From Chitinophagaceae bacterium (lineage in GTDB: Bacteria > Bacteroidota > Bacteroidia > Chitinophagales > Chitinophagaceae): a stretch of 64,000 nucleotides of DNA. The stretch covers positions 434,001 through 498,000 of the forward strand of contig JAFKGQ010000004.1 of the NCBI GenBank assembly GCA_017307755.1, in the 5' to 3' direction. The position numbers were made by a program, and so were the translations under genes. Positions 57,301-64,000 of the stretch are shown here, one piece after another (position 1 is the stretch's first letter; each line of letters opens with the position of its first letter). Below the pieces are notes generated by a model. That model worked only from the letters and a program-made list of their open reading frames with translations. It was not told the origin of the DNA and did no database searches.

Positions 57301-58107
57301 ATGCATTCGAAACTATTGATGTTTTTATTTTTTTCGGGGATATTATTGTCGGCGTCGTCCTGTGTCAACAGCAGGAAAGCGATCTACTTCAATAATATCC
57401 AGGACACGACTTTAAATAATGCCCTCGTGAATGTAGAGCCGTTGATCCAGGTGAATGACCTGCTCAACATCTCGGTAACCAGCCTTAATCCGGAAGCCTC
57501 CATGATCTTCAATACGCCCAATATCTCCATGCCTGTGACGGCTACTTCGTCCGGAACCACGCCTGCCGGGGGGTATGGTACTCCTCAATTGATGGGTTAC
57601 CTGGTGAGCGCGGACGGAACGATCAAATTCCCCGTATTAGGGCCCGTCAAAGCAGCAGGCCTTACCAAACGGCAATTGGAGCTTTTGCTTACAGACTCGC
57701 TGACCAACCGGAAATTATTGGTCGACCCCATTGTCACCGCCCGTTTTCTGAATTTCAGAGTCACTGTGCTGGGTGAGGTTGCAAAGCCAACCACGCTTAA
57801 TGTTGCTAATGAAAGGATCTCTATTTTCGAAGCTCTTGGCCTGGCCGGGGACCTGACTATTTATGCCAAACGGAACAACGTATTGCTGATACGTGAATCC
57901 GGAGACAAAAAGATCGTCAAACGTCTCGACCTCAGCACCAATGAGATCCTTACTTCCCCCTATTATTATTTAAAAACAAACGACGTCGTCTATGTAGAAC
58001 CCCGTAAGGAGAAGATTGCAGCCACCAGCAGAACGCAACAATTATTACCTATCATATTGAGCGCTGCATCATTGGTTGCAGTCGTCGTATTACATTATGT
58101 GAATTAA
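57301..58107 (+). CDS. Polysaccharide export OPX lipoprotein (Wza-like)
   Basis: A 268-residue outer-membrane or periplasmic export protein. The signal ends LSASSC with lipidated Cys21. The export domain starts QVNDLLNISVTSLNPEASMIF; then comes PVLGPVKAAGLTKRQLELLLTD and an SLBB-like segment (RVTVLGEVAKPTTLNVANERISIFEALGLAGDL). A last hydrophobic helix (LPIILSAASLVAVVVLHYVN) ends the protein, as in Bacteroidota OPX proteins. It begins the exopolysaccharide locus; the Wzc-like gene starts 14 bases later. Confidence 0.93.
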   Translation: MHSKLLMFLFFSGILLSASSCVNSRKAIYFNNIQDTTLNNALVNVEPLIQVNDLLNISVTSLNPEASMIFNTPNISMPVTATSSGTTPAGGYGTPQLMGYLVSADGTIKFPVLGPVKAAGLTKRQLELLLTDSLTNRKLLVDPIVTARFLNFRVTVLGEVAKPTTLNVANERISIFEALGLAGDLTIYAKRNNVLLIRESGDKKIVKRLDLSTNEILTSPYYYLKTNDVVYVEPRKEKIAATSRTQQLLPIILSAASLVAVVVLHYVN

Positions 58108-58121
58108 TAAAACGCGAGCTT

Positions 58122-60473
58122 ATGCAGGTAACCAATAAGAACATTTTTCAGGAGGATGAAGGCAATCTTTTTTCCGAACTGCTGTTCAAATATCTTCCCT
58201 ATTGGCCGCTGTTCTTTTTTCTGCTGGTGTTCTCCGGAACAGGCGCTTATATATACCTGCATTATGCGGTGCCTGTGTACGAGACGGCTGCCACCATCCT
58301 GGTAAAGGATGAGAAAAAAGGGTTGGAAGATCAATCCAACCTGATGGAGCAACTGAACCTCTTTGGCAGTAAAAAACTGGTGGAAAACGAGATCGAGGTC
58401 CTCCAATCCAGGACCCTTATGCGGGAGGTAGTAAAGAACTTTAATCTTTACGCTCCTGTCACTCAGGAGGGAAGAATAAAGTCCCGGAGCGCTTATCTTA
58501 CTTCTCCTGTCATTGTCCAGGCGAGAAAGCCCGACTCCCTGATCGAAGTACAGAAGATATATATATCTTTTGACAGTGCTGCGCAGGAGGTGGCGATGGA
58601 CAGCGGAAAATACCCACTGAACACCTGGATAAAAAAACCATATGGGGACATCCGGTTTATAGCCAATCCGTATTACCAGGAGCCGGACAAGGAGCGACCC
58701 CTGTATTTTTCTCTCCGCAGCGTGAGGGCCGTCACGGATGAGTTGTTGTGGGGACTGAAAGTTACACAGGCAACCAAACTCTCTTCCGTCATCGATCTCA
58801 AGATAAAAGACGAGGTCCCCCAACGAGGGGAGAATATCCTCAATGGTCTTATCCGGGAATATAACAAAGCAGGCATCAATGACAAAAATGCTTTGGCAGC
58901 CAATACGCTCCGTTTTATCAACGAGCGGCTGGGGCTTATTTCCAACGAGCTGGACTCTGTGGAGCACGGCATTCAGCGTTATAAGACGGAGGCGGGCATC
59001 GTGGACATCAGCGCCCAGGGGCAGCTGTACCTGAACAATGTAGGGGCCAATGACCAGAAGCTCAGCGAGATCAATGTGCAACTGGCCGTCCTGGACCAGG
59101 TGGAGCGTTATGTACAATCCAAGAGTAACCAGGCGGGCATCGTCCCCTCTACTTTTGGCGTGGACGACCCGGTACTGGAAGATCTGCTTCAGAAGTTATA
59201 CGATCTGGAAGTAAAATACGAAGGCCTCAGCAAGACAACGGCGGAGAACAACCCGATCCTGGTGTCCCTCCGGCATGAGATCGAAAAGGTAAAACCGGGT
59301 ATCCTGGAGAACGTGCAAAACCTTCGTAAAAATCTCACGGCGGGCAGAGATAACCTGCTTAACACCAGTAACAGCTATGCCTCCATTCTCAGGACAATCC
59401 CGGCGAAGGAACGGAAACTGGTGGAGATCAGCAGACAGCAGGGGATCAAGAACAGCATTTACTCCTTCCTGTTGCAAAAACGGGAAGAGACGGCCCTTAC
59501 CTATAGTTCAGCCATCGCTGACACACGTATCATCGATAATGCAGACACTACGGTGTATCCCGTGGCCCCGAAGCCTTTGCTGGTCTGGGCGCTGGCCATC
59601 CTGGCCGCCCTTGGTCTGGGCGCGGGCATCATCGCCATCCGGGAAGGTATGAACCAACGCATTGTATTCCGTAGTGAGATAGAGAAGTTCACCAGCGTCC
59701 CTGTCATCGGCGAAATAATGTATGCCCCTGCTCATGATGAGCTGGTAGTGACACAAGGGAAACGTACTGTCATCGCGGAGCAGTTCAAACAGCTGCGGAC
59801 GTCCCTGGCATACATCGGTATCAATTCCAGGAAGAAAAAGATACTCGTCACTTCCACTATCAGCGGCGAAGGAAAAAGCTTTGTAACGGCCAACTTGGCA
59901 GTAAGTCTGGCCCTTACGGATAAGAAGGTGGTGCTCCTGGAACTGGACCTTCGTAAACCCAATGTCAGCCACCTGTTCGATGTCAGCCGGGAAGTCGGCC
60001 TCACCAACTACTTTATAGGTAATAAGGAAGCCGATCATATCATCAAACGGACGGACGTCAGCCCCAACCTGTTCGTCATTCCTTCCGGCGCCATCCCGCC
60101 CAATCCGTCCGAACTGATATTGAATGGCAAGCTGGATGAACTGTTGCAATACCTGGATACAATATTCGACTACATTCTTATAGATACGGCCCCGACGGCC
60201 CCTGTGACGGATGCTCATATCCTTTCACCCCTGTGTGACGCTACGATCTATGTAGTGCGTCACAAAGTGACGCCAAAAGGGTACATAAAAATGCTGGATG
60301 AGAATGCAAAGGTGCGCGGATTAAAAAACCTTGCCATTGTGTTCAACGGCGTTAAGAACAGAGGCGTGGGTGGTATCAACTACGGCTATGGCTATGGATA
60401 TGGAAAGGAATACGGCTATGGCTACGGAGACGAGAAGAAGAGCAGGAAAAGGAAGAAGGATAAAGTAAAGTAA
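58122..60473 (+). CDS. Wzc-like polysaccharide co-polymerase with BY-kinase domain
   Basis: A 783-residue inner-membrane protein that controls chain length and export. An N-terminal Wzz domain starts after TM1 (about 24-47; WPLFFFLLVFSGTGAYIYL), a long periplasmic coiled-coil domain follows, and TM2 is near 480-505 (LLVWALAILAALGLGAGIIAI). The cytosolic tyrosine kinase has Walker A SGEGKSFVTA (about 580), Walker A' LLELDLRKPN and Walker B YILIDTAP (about 684). The C-terminus has a Tyr/Gly-rich cluster (GYGYGYGKEYGYGYG) that is the probable autophosphorylation tail. It is 145 bases upstream of the UpxY-like gene. Confidence 0.94.
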   Translation: MQVTNKNIFQEDEGNLFSELLFKYLPYWPLFFFLLVFSGTGAYIYLHYAVPVYETAATILVKDEKKGLEDQSNLMEQLNLFGSKKLVENEIEVLQSRTLMREVVKNFNLYAPVTQEGRIKSRSAYLTSPVIVQARKPDSLIEVQKIYISFDSAAQEVAMDSGKYPLNTWIKKPYGDIRFIANPYYQEPDKERPLYFSLRSVRAVTDELLWGLKVTQATKLSSVIDLKIKDEVPQRGENILNGLIREYNKAGINDKNALAANTLRFINERLGLISNELDSVEHGIQRYKTEAGIVDISAQGQLYLNNVGANDQKLSEINVQLAVLDQVERYVQSKSNQAGIVPSTFGVDDPVLEDLLQKLYDLEVKYEGLSKTTAENNPILVSLRHEIEKVKPGILENVQNLRKNLTAGRDNLLNTSNSYASILRTIPAKERKLVEISRQQGIKNSIYSFLLQKREETALTYSSAIADTRIIDNADTTVYPVAPKPLLVWALAILAALGLGAGIIAIREGMNQRIVFRSEIEKFTSVPVIGEIMYAPAHDELVVTQGKRTVIAEQFKQLRTSLAYIGINSRKKKILVTSTISGEGKSFVTANLAVSLALTDKKVVLLELDLRKPNVSHLFDVSREVGLTNYFIGNKEADHIIKRTDVSPNLFVIPSGAIPPNPSELILNGKLDELLQYLDTIFDYILIDTAPTAPVTDAHILSPLCDATIYVVRHKVTPKGYIKMLDENAKVRGLKNLAIVFNGVKNRGVGGINYGYGYGYGKEYGYGYGDEKKSRKRKKDKVK

Positions 60474-60618
60474 GGACAAACTTTCGTATAAGATAGTGAC
60501 ATAATCATCTGACCAGTCATCCTACCTGATGTGACTGGATTGGGCGGAGCCCGCCATCGACAAAAAAAATGCCATGAAGCCATATGTACCTATTGAATAA
60601 TCTGTTAACTACAAAACT

Positions 60619-61173
60619 ATGAACCAACCCGTAATGATGGACCAATCTGGTAAAAACTGGTATGCAGTCCATACCAGACCTCGCTGGGAGAAGAAGGTGG
60701 CAGGTATACTGGCAAAAAAAAGAGTGGAATATTACTGCCCGCTGAACAAGGTCCAACGACAGTGGAGCGATCGTAAAAAGATCGTTTTAGAACCTCTTTT
60801 TACATCCTATGTATTCGTTCGTCTTTCCGAAACCGAGCATATATCCGTGCTGCAGACAGATGGGGTCATGAGCTTTGTATACTGGCTGAAAAAGCCCGCC
60901 GTTATCCGCGACGAAGAGATCGAGGCGATCCGCCGTTTTATGAATGATTATGAATCTGTCAAATTGGAAAAGACCGAGGTCAATATCAATGACCGCGTCC
61001 GCATCATCGGGGGACCGCTGATGGAAAGAGAGGGCAATATCGTCGAGATCAGGAACAAGATGGTCAAGGTACAGCTGCCTTCCCTGGGTTATACGCTTAC
61101 TGCCACCATCGAAAAATCGAATGTAGAGATCCTTTCTCTTTATGGCGAAATATCATCCACAAACGTGATCTGA
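60619..61173 (+). CDS. UpxY/NusG-like transcription antiterminator
   Basis: A 184-residue NusG paralogue. The NGN domain starts KNWYAVHTRPRWEKKVAGIL and has EPLFTSYVFVRLSE; a C-terminal KOW-like part has VNINDRVRIIGGPLMEREGNIVEI. In Bacteroides, UpxY proteins bind RNA polymerase and prevent early termination in capsule operons. Here the gene is the third of the locus, not the first, which is unusual for that system. A 145-base gap precedes it with a short GGCGG-AGC-CCGCC hairpin (60543-60555). Confidence 0.9.
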   Translation: MNQPVMMDQSGKNWYAVHTRPRWEKKVAGILAKKRVEYYCPLNKVQRQWSDRKKIVLEPLFTSYVFVRLSETEHISVLQTDGVMSFVYWLKKPAVIRDEEIEAIRRFMNDYESVKLEKTEVNINDRVRIIGGPLMEREGNIVEIRNKMVKVQLPSLGYTLTATIEKSNVEILSLYGEISSTNVI

Positions 61174-61183
61174 GACATCCATC

Positions 61184-62683
61184 TTGAAAAAAAATACAGA
61201 TAGGAAGGCTCCCGCTAGTGAGCCCGGTTTTCGCCGGAGTCTTTTTAACAACATCCTGGTAGCCGGCGGGTATACATATCTATCCCAGGGGGTCACATTT
61301 CTGGCATCCACGATCCTGGCGCGCCTGCTTTCACCGGAGAGCTATGGGATAGTGGGATTGATCACCGTGTTTACGGGGTTTATCATGGTGTTCTCGGATG
61401 GCGGTCTGTCCTATGCCCTTATCCGCAGCGATTTTGGCAGGACCTTTCAACGCGTCCTTACCAATCTCTCGATGTTCCTTGGCGGAGGGCTTTTTTTGAT
61501 CACTGTACTGGCCGCATGGCCTATCGCCCTTTTCTATGACAATCCCGGTCTGGTGTTGCCTGTCATCGTGCTGGCGACCACCTTTCTGTTCAAAGGCATG
61601 GGATTGGCTCAGGGCGCTGTCCTGGCGAAGAACCTGCAGTTCGGATACATTGGGAAGGTGACGCTGTTGAGTAATGTCGCCCAGATCATGCTTTCCATAC
61701 CAATGGCTTATTTAGGGGCCGGTTACTGGGCCCTGATCTTTCCACAAATCGTTGCAGCCATCATCATGGCTGTCATGTATGAACGGAAGGTAAAATTGGG
61801 TTTCAGGCTTTATTCCCGCAACTATATCATTGTAGTCTTCCGTCATACCAAAAAACTGGTGAGCAGCGTCATCGGGTTCTCCTCGATCAATTATTGGGCG
61901 CGTAACAGTGACAATATGATCGTGGGAAAATGGTATGGGCCTTCCGACCTTGGGATTTACAACAGGGCTTATTCGCTGCTGATGCTGCCTTTGAACCTCA
62001 TCACAGGGTTGTTCAACAATATCCTCTTCCCCAATCTGAAGAAACTGCAGAGCCGGAATGGGGACATCGAAAACGAATACTACTTCGTGTTGAACGTTAT
62101 AGGCTGTCTTACCTTCCCGTTGACCCTGCTGTTCGTGGTCTTCCCAAAAGAGCTGGTGCTGATACTTTGGGGTAAACATTGGGCCCGGGTCGCCGGTCTT
62201 CTGCCTTATTTCGGACTGCTGATCTTTACGCAATCGTTGTTGTCTACTTCCGGCCACCTGCTGATACTCTACAAAAAGGAAAGAGCTTTTATGATCTCGG
62301 GGTGGATATCGGCGTTGTTCCTCATCGGTTTTATTGTATTGGGCGCCACCGTCTCGCTGGAAGCCATCGCGCAGCTGTACTCGCTGGCATTTATTGTGTT
62401 CGTACTGCTGTTGAATATCTTTTATATCTATATAAAGAGCCTGGGTCTGCGAAAGAGGAGGGTATATGCCTTCTGGCTTCCGAAAATGGCATTTTCCCTG
62501 TTGATCTGGCTTTGCCTGTACTACCGGCAGGATTATCTGCGGAACGTGGCGGTAACGGCGTTCTCTGTTTATGTGCTGTTGTCCTGCCGCCCCTTGCTGA
62601 AGGCTGTAATGGGACGGCTGGGACAGACGGGGAGAGGTGGGAGGTTGCTTGGATCGCTGGCAATGTTAAAATCAAAAAAATGA
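61184..62683 (+). CDS. Wzx-type flippase (MOP superfamily)
   Basis: A 499-residue membrane protein with about 12-14 hydrophobic segments. It is similar to WzxC-like exporters that flip undecaprenyl-linked repeat units: GGYTYLSQGVTFLASTILARLLSPESYGIVGL, then NNILFPNLKKLQSRNGD and FGLLIFTQSLLSTSGHLLILYKKER. The only plausible start is TTG at 61184 (MKKNTDRKAPAS); no ATG is close. The end TGA overlaps the next ATG by 4 bases (ATGA), so they are coupled. Confidence 0.9.
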   Translation: MKKNTDRKAPASEPGFRRSLFNNILVAGGYTYLSQGVTFLASTILARLLSPESYGIVGLITVFTGFIMVFSDGGLSYALIRSDFGRTFQRVLTNLSMFLGGGLFLITVLAAWPIALFYDNPGLVLPVIVLATTFLFKGMGLAQGAVLAKNLQFGYIGKVTLLSNVAQIMLSIPMAYLGAGYWALIFPQIVAAIIMAVMYERKVKLGFRLYSRNYIIVVFRHTKKLVSSVIGFSSINYWARNSDNMIVGKWYGPSDLGIYNRAYSLLMLPLNLITGLFNNILFPNLKKLQSRNGDIENEYYFVLNVIGCLTFPLTLLFVVFPKELVLILWGKHWARVAGLLPYFGLLIFTQSLLSTSGHLLILYKKERAFMISGWISALFLIGFIVLGATVSLEAIAQLYSLAFIVFVLLLNIFYIYIKSLGLRKRRVYAFWLPKMAFSLLIWLCLYYRQDYLRNVAVTAFSVYVLLSCRPLLKAVMGRLGQTGRGGRLLGSLAMLKSKK

Positions 62684-63606
62684 GCAACGATATTTCTATC
62701 ATCATTCCTACGTATAAACGAAAAGACAAACTGAGAAAGGCCTTGTTCAGCGCCTTGCACCAGCGTCTTCCCGCTCATGAGATCATCGTCGTGGATGACA
62801 ATAGGGAGGAGAGTGAAACAGCTGCGGTGAAGGTGTTTATCGAAGGATTGGATGATCCAAGAGTAAAATACATTTCAAATGCCAGGAGGCCGGGAGGGTG
62901 CGGGGCGAGGAATACGGGCATCCTTGCGGCAACGGGTGTTTTTATCGCTTTTCTAGACGATGATGATGTCCTGTTACCCGGCGCGTTGGAGGCGCATTTT
63001 TCAGCCATGGAAGAAGGTGTAAATATGGTGTATGGTAACTGCCGGGTAGTGGATGAACTGTATAAGGTTACGGAAACCACTGCTTTCAAAAGGGCATTCC
63101 TTTATATGAGCGACCTCATCATGGGTAACTGCCCGCCCAGTTCTTCCGCGGTCATGGTAAGGAAAGATGTTTTACTGGAAGCGGGTTTGTTTGACGAATC
63201 CCTGCCCAGTTTTCAGGACTATGATATGTGGTTGAAGATTGCAAGTTCTCACCGCATTATATCCCATAAGAGCGTGGTGGCCAAATTCATCCAGCATGAC
63301 GGGGAAAGGACGAGCATCGACCTTGATAAACGGAAAGCCGGATTGGACCTCATCGTAGAGAAATGGTCGGCCGAGATCGTAAAGATAAGGAGCCTGAAAA
63401 GCTTTGTCAATCATTTTATGGGCGCCGCTTATTTCAGCTCCGGCGCCGTAGCGCTTACCCTGGGTCGCCGGCATAGATGGGCGGCCATGCAATACTTTTT
63501 CCGGGCACTTCGATGGAATTTACTTTCACGCCGTCATTGGAAATGGACGGCGTTCAGCCTGCTGGGATTCCAGCTGACAAAAAAGATCAGGAGCATCCAT
63601 CCCTAA
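62680..63606 (+). CDS. Family 2 glycosyltransferase
   Basis: A 308-residue GT-A enzyme. The first strand is DISIIIPTYKRKDKLRKALFSAL, followed by IIVVDDNREESE and FLDDDDVLLPGALEAH (the DxD-like acid group). Later LPSFQDYDMWLKIASSHRII is typical for the acceptor region. It starts by the ATG overlapping the flippase stop. The downstream GT2 begins 11 bases after. Both likely add sugars to the exopolysaccharide repeat unit. Confidence 0.93.
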   Translation: MSNDISIIIPTYKRKDKLRKALFSALHQRLPAHEIIVVDDNREESETAAVKVFIEGLDDPRVKYISNARRPGGCGARNTGILAATGVFIAFLDDDDVLLPGALEAHFSAMEEGVNMVYGNCRVVDELYKVTETTAFKRAFLYMSDLIMGNCPPSSSAVMVRKDVLLEAGLFDESLPSFQDYDMWLKIASSHRIISHKSVVAKFIQHDGERTSIDLDKRKAGLDLIVEKWSAEIVKIRSLKSFVNHFMGAAYFSSGAVALTLGRRHRWAAMQYFFRALRWNLLSRRHWKWTAFSLLGFQLTKKIRSIHP

Positions 63607-63616
63607 AGATCATTTT

Positions 63617-64000
63617 ATGACCAGACCGCTGATCAGCATCATCACCATATCCTACAACTGTGCGGACGCTGTTGAAAAGACCATCCAAAGTGTCCTTTCT
63701 CAACGCTCCACGGACTATGAATACATCGTCATCGATGGCGGTTCCACGGACGGTACAGCTGATGTTATCCGGCGCCACAGCGAAAGTCTCTCATATTGGG
63801 TGTCGGAAAAAGACAGGGGCATCAGCGACGCTTTTAACAAGGGTATTGCCGCTGCCAAAGGCCGGTACATCAACCTGCTGAATGCGGGCGATAGCTTTGT
63901 TTCTATATCTACGTTGGAGGAGCTGGCTCCCTATCTGACAGCCCCGCTGGTGACCTTTCGGTTTACGGAAGAGAATTCGGGAGAGCATTCCAGGCTTGCA
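63617..64000 (+). CDS. Family 2 glycosyltransferase, 3' end cut by the window
   Basis: An open frame of 128 codons from the ATG at 63617 to the window end, with no stop. It begins MTRPLISIITISYNCADAVE and has YIVIDGGSTDGTAD, WVSEKDRGISDAFNKGI and AKGRYINLLNAGD. These are typical of GT2 enzymes in exopolysaccharide loci (WcaA/WcaE-like, with the DRGISDA motif). The rest of the gene lies beyond the window. Confidence 0.92.
   Translation, partial: MTRPLISIITISYNCADAVEKTIQSVLSQRSTDYEYIVIDGGSTDGTADVIRRHSESLSYWVSEKDRGISDAFNKGIAAAKGRYINLLNAGDSFVSISTLEELAPYLTAPLVTFRFTEENSGEHSRLA

Noticed and set aside
58104..59117. 337-codon antisense frame inside the Wzc-like gene
   Set aside because: Shadow of the coding strand; no domain or start signal.
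60363..60440. Tandem Gly-Tyr codon repeats
   Set aside because: Not a separate DNA repeat; it encodes the tyrosine-rich tail expected at the end of a BY-kinase.
62179..62679. Long in-frame extension upstream of the GT2 gene at 62680
   Set aside because: It overlaps the flippase coding region; the GT2 fold begins at MSNDISIIIPTY with an ATG overlapping the flippase stop.
1..64000. CRISPR arrays, tRNA or rRNA genes, insertion sequences, prophage
   Set aside because: I looked for regularly spaced repeats, tRNA-like cloverleaf ends, rRNA sequence and transposase or phage motifs and saw none.

Overview
The window looks like chromosomal DNA of a Bacteroidota bacterium, most likely a Chitinophagaceae-type soil or freshwater relative. 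Supporting signs are the many promoters of the Bacteroidota type (TAnnTTTG -7 boxes), TonB-dependent receptors with carboxypeptidase-like N-terminal domains, a GH97 glycosidase, a Bacteroidota-type arginine decarboxylase, UpxY-like NusG and DUF4199 proteins, and a gene-dense layout of about 50% GC. No rRNA, tRNA, CRISPR array or insertion sequence was seen.

Layout. 3-5720: histidine-degradation genes (partial hutI, a membrane protein usually labelled site-specific recombinase, fused ftcD-fchA, an arginase-family formimidoylglutamase). 5725-12749: patatin/BamA-like phospholipase, ABC-F ATPase, DUF3347 protein and two tandem secreted paralogues. 12858-16193: thrS-infC-rpmI-rplT. 16428-20995: arginine decarboxylase, small secreted proteins, Hsp20, bacilliredoxin. 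21049-21412: an unusual intergenic region with a parS-like palindrome and DnaA-box-like 9-mers. 21413-28161: lgt, a TonB-family receptor, yajQ, rpmE2, a shortened GlmU-like protein, tpiA. 28142-31729: methyltransferase, flippase, glycosyltransferase. 31746-37191: acyl-CoA-binding protein, then lepA followed by a GT39-like membrane protein, a DUF922-like metallopeptidase candidate and a PH/SHOCT protein. 37242-43398 (minus strand): a tight operon-like run with a dihydroorotase homologue that appears to have lost most catalytic residues, DUF4199, GT2, GT4, gmhA, a HAD phosphatase and a hypothetical protein. 43721-47155 (minus strand): histidine kinase, fused receiver/glutaredoxin-like/thioredoxin-reductase-like protein, and a UBP-type zinc finger. 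47274-47881: a small AT-rich patch with an interrupted DUF6934 gene and a small ORF. 47929-56773: secreted proteins, a VOC protein, an Oar-like TonB receptor, GH97 and DUF1801. 57301-64000: exopolysaccharide locus (OPX lipoprotein, Wzc-like kinase, UpxY/NusG-like antiterminator, Wzx flippase, two GT2 enzymes, the last cut by the window end).

The best candidates for something undescribed are: (1) the kinase / receiver-Grx-TrxR-like / UBP zinc-finger cluster, in which both CxxC redox motifs of the fused protein are replaced; (2) a repeat present at 16248-16318 and 37207-37278 whose hairpins differ by compensatory base changes, one copy also encoding the C-terminus of a protein; (3) the parS-like and DnaA-box-like sites upstream of lgt; (4) several genes whose -7 box lies only 4-7 bases before the ATG, suggesting leaderless mRNAs. 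All functional calls come from reading the sequence; no database search was run.
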